Assembly (NCBI RefSeq): GCF_003351345.1
Contig: NZ_QQTO01000018.1
Span: 1-64,000, forward strand
DNA: 64,000 bases
Direction of reading: 5' to 3'
Source of the DNA: Allobosea caraganae
GTDB taxonomy: Bacteria > Pseudomonadota > Alphaproteobacteria > Rhizobiales > Beijerinckiaceae
A model generated the notes under the pieces. It was not told the DNA's origin. It was given only the letters and a program-made list of their open reading frames with translations, and made no database searches. Both the position numbers and the translations under genes were made by a program. Numbering within the stretch: position 1 is the stretch's first letter; every line of letters begins with the position of its first letter. Shown in pieces: positions 47,701 through 53,956 of this stretch.

Positions 47701-49625
47701 GTCGGATCGAGATGGGCGACGTCGATCTCGCCGTTATTGGCGCGTTCGAGCGTCATGTCGTGCAGCCAGACGCGCGAGGCCTCCGGCGCCTCGGCGGAGC
47801 CGGCGGCCGGCTGGGGCGCGAGGTTGAAGGTGCGCTCGTTGACGACCCGGAAGCCCATGTTCTCGAGCACGGGCACGCGGGCCGAGAGCGCGATCGCGGC
47901 GCCGCGCGAGAAGACCTTGAGGTTGGCGCGCGTCGCCGGATCGCCCTCGCGGCGGTAGAGGTTGACCGCGCGCGGCCGCTCGGCCGAGAGCTTCTGCAGC
48001 ATGTCGATGTCTTCGAGCGCGTCCGTCGCCGAGAAGCGCTCGCGATAGGCGGCCCCGAAGGCCTCGGCATAGCGCTCCGTCAGGGCGCGGGCGGAAGGGC
48101 CGGCCTTCTGCTCGTCGAGGACCTCCTTCAGGCTGTCGGCCCAGGTGCGGACGATCGCGGCGATGCCGGATTCGAGCGTGGCGCGGTCGATCTGCGGGGT
48201 CACGCCCTCGTCGCGGCCGACGATGTAGTGCGTGCGCGAGAGCGGCCCGTCCGGATAGGCCGGATAGGCGGCCGAGAGCCGGCCCTGGTAGATCCGGGCG
48301 AGGAACTCGCCGACGCGGCGGCGCACCGAGGTGTCGTAGCGGTCCTTCGGGATGAAGACGAGGATCGAGACGAAGCGGTCGAACTCGTCGACGCGGGCAA
48401 GCGCGCGGATGCGCGGCCGCTCGGTGAGCTGGAGGATGTCGAGCGCGAAGCTCTCCAACGTCTCGGCGTCGATCTGGAAGAGCTCGTCGCGCGGGAAGGC
48501 GTCGAGCACGTTGAGCAGGGCGCGGCCGGAATAGCTGGAGGCGTCGAAACCGCTGTTGCGGACGACGCGGGCGACCTTGAGCCGGAGATAGGGAATGGCG
48601 CGGGCCGAGCCGGTATAGGCGTTCGAGGTCAAGAGGCCGACGATGCGCAGCTCGCCGTCGAGCCGGCCCTCGGCCGTGAACAGCTTGACGCCGACATAGT
48701 CGAGATGGACGCGGCGATGCACCAGGCTCTTGACGTTGGCCTTGGTGATGATCAGCGCCTGCGGCTTGGCGAGGAAGTCGCGGATCTCGGGCGTCATCAC
48801 CACGAGCTCGCGGTTCTTGCGCAGCACGCGCATCTCGGGATCGCGCAGGATGCCGAGCCCGGTGCCGTCGACCGGGTCGGCGGCCGAGTCGCCGCCCGGG
48901 AAGCGGTAGGCGCGCATGCCGAGCAGGGTGAAATTGTCGCCGGCGATCCATTCGAGGAAGTTCAGCGCCTCGGTGACCTCGTCCTCCGGCAGCGGCGGGG
49001 GATTGGCGCGATAGGCCTGGATCACCTCGGTGATCCGCCCGCGCATCGAGGCCCAGTCGTCGACGGCGAGGCCGACATCGACATAGACGCGCTCCAGCCC
49101 GGCCTTCAGGCGCTCGCGCGCCTCGGGCGTGTCGATGCGGTCGAGATGGATATGGATCAGGCTTTCGCGGCGGGTGCCCTCAGGGGCGCGGCCGGCGGCC
49201 TCGCCGGCGAGCGAGAGGAAGGCGCCGTCGGCGTCGCGCGCTACGGCCAGGATCGGGTGGGCGACGAGGCGCGGCTCGTAGCCCTGTTCGGTCAGCTCGG
49301 CCAGCGTCGAATCGAGCAGGAAGGCGCGGTTGTCGTTGACGACTTCGAGGATGGTGATCTGGCGGTCGCGGCCGTCCTCGCTGAAGGCCTCGTCGCGGAA
49401 GCGCAGGTTCGGCGTGTTCGGCGCGCGCGTCGCGGTGAGGTGCTCATAGGCCGCCTCGGCGGCGCGGGCGAGCATGGCCGGCGGCAGGGCGACGAGATCC
49501 TCGGCGACGCTGCGGCCGAAGAGCAGGCGGGGGAACTCGGTGGGCATGCCGTTGGCGGCGCCAGCTGCCGCGGCTTCGATCGCCGCAACGGCCTCGGCCG
49601 CAGCCTTGGTCACGAGTTCAGTCAT
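44772..49625 (-). CDS. Large NAD-specific glutamate dehydrogenase (GDH-180 class)
   Basis: 1617 residues, matching the ~1600-residue class known from Caulobacter, Pseudomonas and rhizobia. The N-terminal ~700 residues hold regulatory ACT-like segments. The catalytic core contains FARVPVGAKGGFFPKQLPP-like VPVGAKGGFFPKQLP, GVGDMSGDVFGNGM, GGIFSRQAKSIPLS and GGIGTYIRASDETDAQVGDRAND. It converts glutamate to 2-oxoglutarate, mostly for glutamate catabolism, and is allosterically controlled in relatives. ATG at 49625 (MTELVTKAAAEAV) is chosen over an in-frame start 12 codons upstream. It is divergent from the CMD-family gene with a perfect palindrome between them. Confidence 0.95.
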   Translation of the reverse strand: MTELVTKAAAEAVAAIEAAAAGAANGMPTEFPRLLFGRSVAEDLVALPPAMLARAAEAAYEHLTATRAPNTPNLRFRDEAFSEDGRDRQITILEVVNDNRAFLLDSTLAELTEQGYEPRLVAHPILAVARDADGAFLSLAGEAAGRAPEGTRRESLIHIHLDRIDTPEARERLKAGLERVYVDVGLAVDDWASMRGRITEVIQAYRANPPPLPEDEVTEALNFLEWIAGDNFTLLGMRAYRFPGGDSAADPVDGTGLGILRDPEMRVLRKNRELVVMTPEIRDFLAKPQALIITKANVKSLVHRRVHLDYVGVKLFTAEGRLDGELRIVGLLTSNAYTGSARAIPYLRLKVARVVRNSGFDASSYSGRALLNVLDAFPRDELFQIDAETLESFALDILQLTERPRIRALARVDEFDRFVSILVFIPKDRYDTSVRRRVGEFLARIYQGRLSAAYPAYPDGPLSRTHYIVGRDEGVTPQIDRATLESGIAAIVRTWADSLKEVLDEQKAGPSARALTERYAEAFGAAYRERFSATDALEDIDMLQKLSAERPRAVNLYRREGDPATRANLKVFSRGAAIALSARVPVLENMGFRVVNERTFNLAPQPAAGSAEAPEASRVWLHDMTLERANNGEIDVAHLDPTIEAALMAQFRGLAESDRFDQLVLAAGLAWREAALLRALGRYLRQVGAPYAQGYIADVLTRHSGIAAGLVAYFIAKFDPRLGANSRTDKVATEREAIEAALNDVTSLDEDRILRRFVNLVDSALRTNFFQTGPDGHPRSTISIKFECAKLDELPLPRPLYEIFVYSPRVEGVHLRFGKVARGGLRWSDRPQDFRTEVLGLVKAQQVKNAVIVPVGAKGGFFPKQLPPASDRQAWLAEGTESYRIFVRTLLELTDNLDGETVVPPPETVRHDGDDPYLVVAADKGTATFSDTANALSLEKGHWLGDAFASGGSQGYDHKKMGITARGAWEAVKRHFREIDVDIQTTPFTVAGVGDMSGDVFGNGMLLSPAIKLVAAFDHRDIFLDPEPDAAASLAERQRLFDLPRSSWQDYDKSLISAGGGIFSRQAKSIPLSPAVQAMLDLDKPEVTPLELMTAILKARVDLLWFGGIGTYIRASDETDAQVGDRANDAIRVTGGDIRAKVIGEGANLGATQRGRIEAGRKGVRLNTDAIDNSAGVNTSDVEVNIKIALAGPVRDGRLAEDDRNALLVTMTDEVGLLVLRNNYLQTLALSLTEAQGPAATPALRRLMLSLEAEGRLDRSVEYLPTDIVLAEREKRGEGLTRPELSVLLAYAKLALHDALLESAVPDDLYLNSELTRYFPKALRESYGPEIAGHKLRREIVATQLANAIVNRGGPAIVSTLADQTRAEAPAIAAAYAIARDSFDLIALNTAIDALDAKLSGKTQMGLYAAAQELVTDRMSWFLRRGVAKPGAIEQTVAHYAKGVAALAAELDGLLPEAAAQARAARIAVLTSEGVPEALANRIASLPALAQATDIVDIAERTGRPIAEVARIHFGVDSVFGLSGLANSAGTVPATDDYERMARERAVETLVDAHAGLTQEISAGANGTGTLDGWLASRAVEADRTRATVSAIAMSGLSLPKLMVAAGMLADLPRRQS

Positions 49626-49686
49626 GTCGACCCCCCTGTTATTTAGCCGCAGCGATGACATAGGCTGCGCGGCCTTTCAACTTTCC

Positions 49687-49704
49687 GTCAGGGTAGACCC
49701 TGAC
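49687..49704. promoter_or_regulatory. Palindrome between GDH and CMD-family genes (candidate operator)
   Basis: GTCAGGGT-AG-ACCCTGAC has perfect 8-bp arms and a 2-base centre. It lies 62 bases upstream of the GDH start and 57 bases upstream of the divergent CMD-family start, as expected of a shared operator. No regulator can be named. Confidence 0.4.
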
Positions 49705-49760
49705 CGGCCGGGTGGTCCGATTCGACGGAAGCTCGCTCACCCGACGCAAGGAGCCGGACA

Positions 49761-50378
49761 ATGTCGAACAAGCATGACAAATCGAAGGTGGGTGAAATGC
49801 CGGCGAAGCAGGACGACCCGCCGCGCGTGATGGCGCTCGACTTGCCGCAGGCCGTTTTGTCGGAGGAGAACCGCGCCTACTTCGCCAAATGCCAGGAAAA
49901 GCTGGGCTTCATCCCCTATGTGCTGCTGGCCTATGCGCATGACGACGCCAAGCTCACCGCCTTCGCGGCGTTCTACAATGACCTGATGCTCGGCCCGTCC
50001 GGCCTGTCGAAGCTGGAGCGCGAGATGATCGCGGTCGCAGTCTCGAGCGTGAACCATTGCTACTACTGCCTGACGGCACATGGCGCGGCGGTGCGCCAGC
50101 TCTCGGGCGACCCGGTGCTGGGCGAGCTGATGGCGATGAACTACCGCGCCGCGGAGCTGTCGCCGCGCCACCGCGCCATGCTCGACTTCGCGGTGAAGCT
50201 GACCGAGGCGCCGCACCAGGTGGAGGAGGCCGACCGCGCCGCGCTGCGCAAGGCCGGGTTCGGTGAGCGCGACATCTGGGACGTCAGCGCCGTCGCCGCC
50301 TTCTTCAACATGTCCAACCGGATGGCGTCTGCGGTCGATATGCGGCCGAACGCGCAATATCACAGCGTGGCGAGATAG
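49761..50378 (+). CDS. Carboxymuconolactone decarboxylase / AhpD-like peroxidase-related protein
   Basis: 205 residues, AhpD-like helical fold. The redox motif [11 protein letters not shown] provides Cys100 and Cys103 with His107, preceded by the acidic [11 protein letters not shown]. This ExxE/CxxC/H arrangement is that of peroxidase-related enzymes reduced by a dithiol partner (family knowledge). The N-terminal ~25 residues are polar and probably flexible. AAGGAG precedes its ATG. It is divergent from GDH. The substrate is unknown; organic peroxide detoxification is plausible. Confidence 0.88.
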   Translation: MSNKHDKSKVGEMPAKQDDPPRVMALDLPQAVLSEENRAYFAKCQEKLGFIPYVLLAYAHDDAKLTAFAAFYNDLMLGPSGLSKLEREMIAVAVSSVNHCYYCLTAHGAAVRQLSGDPVLGELMAMNYRAAELSPRHRAMLDFAVKLTEAPHQVEEADRAALRKAGFGERDIWDVSAVAAFFNMSNRMASAVDMRPNAQYHSVAR

Positions 50379-50394
50379 GTTCGGCGCAAAGAAA

Positions 50395-50517
50395 AACGGC
50401 CAGCGGAAACCGCCAGCCGTTGAGGTAGCCTCGAACCGAATGGCCCGGTCCCATCGAAGCCCCGGGGGGCTGGGGGGCTGACGTATCCGGAACTCCGCGG
50501 AACCGGGCCGTCGAGGC
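50395..50517. ncRNA. Candidate structured RNA, unknown class
   Basis: In the 340-base gap before the DUF2794 gene, two structures stand out. AACGGC/GCCGTT (50395-50400/50416-50421) encloses a small CGG-AAA-CCG hairpin. A longer element pairs GCCTCGA (50428-50434) with TCGAGGC (50511-50517), and inside it GGCCCGGT (50442-50449) with ACCGGGCC (50502-50509). Its apical part contains AGCCCC-GG-GGGGCT. No known class (tmRNA, SRP RNA, 6S RNA, RNase P) is recognisable. There is no poly-T tract, so it may be a leader, an sRNA or a terminator-like structure. The rest of the gap (50518-50718) shows nothing I recognise. Confidence 0.4.
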
Positions 50518-50718
50518 AACGATCGGGAGTTGACCCGCGTAACTTGGCCATGGCTTGACGCGTTCGGGGCGAAATTGCGGCAGGCCTGACGAAGGCGTGA
50601 TTGTCTTTGCGTGCAGGGCTGCGGCCGCAGGGATGCCTTGCCAGCGCAGCTTTGCGGGCGCATCATCCCGAGCCTGAGAAGAGCGGAGCGGTCCGGCCGC
50701 CCGCCATCGGGAGGCGCG

Positions 50719-51087
50719 ATGAGCGAAAGCGAAACTCCGCAATCGCAGGGGGCCGGGGCGGTCGTCGCCTTCCCCGGCCAGAGCAGACCGACAACGGTGA
50801 CCTTCGATCGCCGCGAACTCTCCGAGCTCCTGAACCTCTATGGCCGCATGGTCGCCGCCGGCGAATGGCGCGACTACGCCATCGATTTCCTCAAGGACAA
50901 GGCGCAGTTCTCGGTCTATCGCCGGGCCTCCGAGGTGCCGATCTACCGGATCGTCAAGGATCCGGCGCTGGCCAAGCGCCAGGGCGCCTATTCGGTGGTG
51001 GCGGCGACAGGGCTGATCCTGAAGCGCGGATCGGACTTGGCGCGCGTGCTGCGCGTGCTGGACAAGCGGCTCAGCGTCGTCAGTTGA
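50719..51087 (+). CDS. DUF2794 domain protein
   Basis: 122 residues. After ~30 polar N-terminal residues comes the whole DUF2794 domain: [48 protein letters not shown], and [22 protein letters not shown]. The family is confined largely to alphaproteobacteria, is cytoplasmic and has no known function. ATG at 50719 follows GGGAGG. The preceding 340-base non-coding region with strong RNA structure may belong to its transcript (inference). Confidence 0.9.
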   Translation: MSESETPQSQGAGAVVAFPGQSRPTTVTFDRRELSELLNLYGRMVAAGEWRDYAIDFLKDKAQFSVYRRASEVPIYRIVKDPALAKRQGAYSVVAATGLILKRGSDLARVLRVLDKRLSVVS

Positions 51088-51156
51088 GCAGGTGGGCGCG
51101 GCACCGCCCCAGGAATCCCAGGCAGGGCAAATATCTGGAACGTTCGGGATGAGGTC

Positions 51157-51570
51157 ATGACAGACGCGGGCCAGGGCCAGCCGGCATCGGAGCTCATCTC
51201 GAAACGAATCGCCGAACTCGGGGACTGGCGCGGGGAGACCCTCGGCAGAATGCGCAGGCTCATCCAGGAGGCGGACCCGGACGTCGTCGAGGAGTGGAAA
51301 TGGATGGGCACTCCGGTCTGGTCGCATGATGGCATCGTCTGCACCGGCGAATCCTACAAGAAGATCGTGAAGCTCACCTTCGCCAAGGGCGCGTCCCTGC
51401 AGGACCCGGCCGATCTGTTCAACGCGAGCCTCGACGGAAACGTCCGCCGCGCGATCGACATCCCGGAAGGAGGGGACGTCGACGAGGCCGCCTTCAAGGC
51501 GCTGATCCGCCAGGCGGTCGACCTCAACCGCTCCGGCAAGGCGAAACCTGCGAAGAAAGCGAAGTCCTAG
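51157..51570 (+). CDS. DUF1801 domain protein (first of two)
   Basis: 137 residues. The YdhG-like/DUF1801 domain is recognisable from [56 protein letters not shown] and a basic tail [10 protein letters not shown]. Family members bind DNA or iron chaperone partners in some reports, but the function is not established. A second, diverged DUF1801 gene follows in the same direction after a family A repeat. Confidence 0.85.
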   Translation: MTDAGQGQPASELISKRIAELGDWRGETLGRMRRLIQEADPDVVEEWKWMGTPVWSHDGIVCTGESYKKIVKLTFAKGASLQDPADLFNASLDGNVRRAIDIPEGGDVDEAAFKALIRQAVDLNRSGKAKPAKKAKS

Positions 51571-51619
51571 ACCGCCGTGCGCCCTATCGGACGCAAAGTG
51601 GCGATCTAGGCTTTTGTTA

Positions 51620-51670
51620 TTGCATCGGATCTTTCCGAAAACCGGATTCCACTTTTCGGTCCGATGCTCT
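51620..51670. repeat. Palindromic intergenic repeat, family A copy 3
   Basis: TTGCATCGGATCTTTCCGAAAACCGG-ATTCC-ACTTTTCGGTCCGATGCTCT: outer GCATCGGA/TCCGATGC and inner CCGAAAA/TTTTCGG arms. It separates the two DUF1801 genes. Confidence 0.82.
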
Positions 51671-51723
51671 AGGGGATTTCGCCTCCCCGAACAGGGCCGA
51701 CATCGAGATGGGAGTGTGAGAGC

Positions 51724-52170
51724 TTGTCTCGAAAGCCAACCACCGGAAGCACCGGACCAGCGAAGGCCATCGTCCTCCTCTCGGGCGGCAACCCGCAAAT
51801 CGCGAAGGCGGATGGCGACGCCCCGGTGCAGGCCTATATCGCCGCGATGCCGGGCTGGAAAAGCGACTTCGGGAAGCGCCTCGACGCGCTGATCGTGCAG
51901 AACGCGCCCGACGTGCGGAAGGCCGTGAAGTGGAACTCGCCGCTTTACGGCATCGCGGGCCGAGGCTGGTTCCTGTCGTTCCACGTCCTCACCCATTACG
52001 TGAAGGTGACCTTCTTCCAGGGCATGTCGCTGCAGCCGGTCCCGCCCGGCGGCACGGCGCGCAGCAAGGAGGCGCGTTGGATCGACATCCGCGAGGGTGA
52101 CGAACTCGACGAGGCGCAGATGGCCAGCTGGGTGAAGCAGGCCGCCGGGCTGCAGGGTTGGGTTCCGTAG
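51724..52170 (+). CDS. DUF1801 domain protein (second of two)
   Basis: 148 residues: [64 protein letters not shown] and [22 protein letters not shown], the YdhG/DUF1801 pattern. It is only distantly similar to the preceding DUF1801 protein (shared VKW/EWKW...PV/PLY and KVTF/KLTF blocks), so the pair is an old duplication or two separate acquisitions. No ATG lies near the expected start; TTG at 51724 with GGGAG upstream is the best candidate. Confidence 0.8.
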   Translation: MSRKPTTGSTGPAKAIVLLSGGNPQIAKADGDAPVQAYIAAMPGWKSDFGKRLDALIVQNAPDVRKAVKWNSPLYGIAGRGWFLSFHVLTHYVKVTFFQGMSLQPVPPGGTARSKEARWIDIREGDELDEAQMASWVKQAAGLQGWVP

Positions 52171-52198
52171 GGCGTCGCCGCGATTGACCAGGATAAAG

Positions 52199-52254
52199 CG
52201 CCGTCATCCCGGACAAGCCGCTTTAGCGGCGCCGCTCCGGCCGGGATGACGGCG
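52199..52254. repeat. Palindromic repeat, family F copy 3
   Basis: CGCCGTCATCCCGG and CCGGGATGACGGCG form perfect arms around a GC-rich centre, between convergent genes. Same outer arms as the elements at 26834 and 36672. Confidence 0.82.
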
Positions 52255-52281
52255 CTTTATTCTAGCAAGCCGCAGGAGACT

Positions 52282-52818
52282 CTAGGCTTGGGGCGGCGTG
52301 CGGTTGCCGTCGCCGAGCTCCTTTTGCATCAGCATCTGGTCGAGCCAGCGGCCGTGCTTGTAGCCGACCGACCTGGCGATGCCGATGAGCTGGAAGCCGG
52401 CCTGCTCGTGCAGGCGGCGCGAAGCCTCGGAGGCGCCGTTGCCGTCTCCGATCACCGCGACGATCTGGCGGAAGCCCCTCGCCTCGCAGGCGGCGATCAG
52501 CGCCGCCATCAGGGCGCGGCCAAGCCCTAAGCCCTGGGCGTGGCGGGTGAGGTAGATCGAATCCTCGACGGTATGGCGATAAGCCGGGCGCGGCCGGTAG
52601 GCGCCGGCATAGGCGTAGCCGAGGATGTCCGGGCCGCGATGCGCCACCAGATAGGGGTAGCCGTCGGCAATGAGCGCCTCGAAGCGGCGCTGCATCTCGC
52701 CTTGGGAAGGCGGTTCCAGCTCCCAGGAGGCGGTGCCGTGGCGGACTGCATCGGCGTAGATCGTGGTGATGACGGGGATGTCGTCGGCCCGCCCGTCACG
52801 GATATCGACAGCGTTCAT
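52282..52818 (-). CDS. GNAT family N-acetyltransferase (phosphinothricin/ArsN1-like)
   Basis: 178 residues. The GNAT fold includes IPVITTIYADAVRHGTASWELEPP near the N terminus, VEDSIYLTRHAQGLGLGRALMAALI (the acetyl-CoA pyrophosphate loop) and LHEQAGFQLIGIARSVGYKHGRWLDQMLMQKEL at the end. The pattern is that of phosphinothricin/arsinothricin acetyltransferases and of methionine-derivative acetylation enzymes; the true substrate is unknown. It is convergent with the second DUF1801 gene. Confidence 0.9.
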   Translation of the reverse strand: MNAVDIRDGRADDIPVITTIYADAVRHGTASWELEPPSQGEMQRRFEALIADGYPYLVAHRGPDILGYAYAGAYRPRPAYRHTVEDSIYLTRHAQGLGLGRALMAALIAACEARGFRQIVAVIGDGNGASEASRRLHEQAGFQLIGIARSVGYKHGRWLDQMLMQKELGDGNRTPPQA

Positions 52819-52847
52819 GGCGGGGATGATGGATCAGCCCAGGGCCA

Positions 52848-52880
52848 AAAGAAAAGCCCCGGCCTTGCAGCCGGGGCTCG
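52848..52880 (-). terminator. Rho-independent terminator of the Bax inhibitor-1 gene
   Basis: Read on the minus strand, AGCCCCGGC (52878-52870) and GCCGGGGCT (52863-52855) form a 9-bp stem around a 6-nt loop, followed by TTTCTTTT. It lies downstream of the minus-strand gene at 52963. Confidence 0.88.
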
Positions 52881-52906
52881 CGCGATCCGCATGGATCATA
52901 TCAGCT

Positions 52907-52956
52907 AGAGCACGATGTCATCCGAAAACCGGTTCCCACTTTTCGGCATCATGCTC
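52907..52956. repeat. Palindromic intergenic repeat, family A copy 4
   Basis: AGAGCACGATGTCATCCGAAAACCGG-TTCCC-ACTTTTCGGCATCATGCTC, a well-preserved inverted repeat between the Bax inhibitor-1 stop codon and its terminator. It will therefore be part of that mRNA's 3' end. Confidence 0.82.
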
Positions 52957-52962
52957 CCGAGA

Positions 52963-53739
52963 TCAGCTGTTGCGGTTGCCGAACAGCGACAGCAGCATCT
53001 GGAACATGTTGATGAAGTTCAGGTAGAGCGACAGCGCGCCGTTCACCGAGAGCTTCGCAGCCGATTCCGCGTCCATGTCCGAGTAGAGATACATTTCCTT
53101 CAGGCGCTGGGTATCCCAGGCGGTCAGGCCGGCGAAGACCAGCACGCCGATCACGGAGATCGCGAAGGAGAGCGCGCTCGAGGCCAGGAAGAGATTGACC
53201 AGCGAGGCGATCACCAGGCCGATCAGGCCCATGATCAGAAACGAACCCATGCCCGAAAGCGACTTCTTCGTGGTGTAGGCGTAGAGGCTGATGCCACCGA
53301 AGGTCGCCGCGGTGATGAAGAAGACCTTCGTGATCGACTCACCGGTGAAGACGACGAAGATCGACGAGAGCGACACGCCCATGACCGCCGCGAAGGCGAA
53401 GAACATGGTGCGGGCCGTCGCAGAGCTCATGCTCTCGGCCTTGAACGAGAAGAACATGATGAAGGCGAGCGGCGCCAGCATCACGACCCACTTGAGCGGG
53501 CTGAGGTAGAGCGCCTGGCCCAGCGAGGTCAGCGCCGTAACCTTGCCGGTCGGCGAGACGCCGGCGATCGCCAGCATGCTGATGCCGATCGCGGCGAGGC
53601 CGGTGATGGCCAGGCCGATCGTCATGTTGTTGTAGACGCCGAGCATGAACGAGCGCAGGCCCTGATCCATCTCGACGGCGCTGGTCTGCTGTGCGCGGGC
53701 CGCACCCCAGACCGGAGCGTTGCGGTCGAAGTTGCTCAT
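52963..53739 (-). CDS. Bax inhibitor-1/YccA family membrane protein
   Basis: 258 residues with seven hydrophobic segments: after the N-terminal ~25 polar residues, YNNMTIGLAITGLAAIGISML, VVMLAPLAFIMFF, and so on to the last segment. The UPF0005 signature GGISLYAYTTKKSLSGMGSFLIMGLIGLVIASL is in the middle, and an AWDTQRLKEMY motif lies near the C terminus. Relatives such as YetJ leak Ca2+ or protons, and E. coli YccA inhibits FtsH. It sits in the inner membrane. Its own terminator and a family A repeat follow. Confidence 0.93.
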   Translation of the reverse strand: MSNFDRNAPVWGAARAQQTSAVEMDQGLRSFMLGVYNNMTIGLAITGLAAIGISMLAIAGVSPTGKVTALTSLGQALYLSPLKWVVMLAPLAFIMFFSFKAESMSSATARTMFFAFAAVMGVSLSSIFVVFTGESITKVFFITAATFGGISLYAYTTKKSLSGMGSFLIMGLIGLVIASLVNLFLASSALSFAISVIGVLVFAGLTAWDTQRLKEMYLYSDMDAESAAKLSVNGALSLYLNFINMFQMLLSLFGNRNS

Positions 53740-53956
53740 GGAGATGATTCCCCTGATTAAACTCTGAGGCGGATATCGCCCCTGCGACAGCCACCATCGC
53801 GCACAATCGTGGCGACAGCAGGGAATATGAGGGGGATTGGCGCGCCTTACAAGAGGCCGCCATGGTTAAGGCGGCCCGCCGGATAGAAACGCGGGCGTGC
53901 CGCGATGCAATGCAGAGTCCGCGCCATGTCTAAAACCCTCTCACAAACGCGAGAGT

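Noticed and set aside
44658..49646. A 1662-codon open frame on the plus strand opposite the GDH gene
   Set aside because: Its repetitive Asp/Val/Arg/Gly composition is the mirror of GDH codons. No domain is recognisable, and the GDH protein on the other strand is unmistakable.
50395..50517. Reading the structured region as tmRNA, SRP RNA or 6S RNA
   Set aside because: None of the conserved sequence elements of these RNAs is present (no tRNA-like ends, no SRP GGAA-type apical domain, no 6S central bubble).
50305..51996. A 563-codon minus-strand open frame across the CMD, DUF2794 and DUF1801 region
   Set aside because: It runs opposite several genes with clear domains and through a non-coding gap, and its translation is low complexity.
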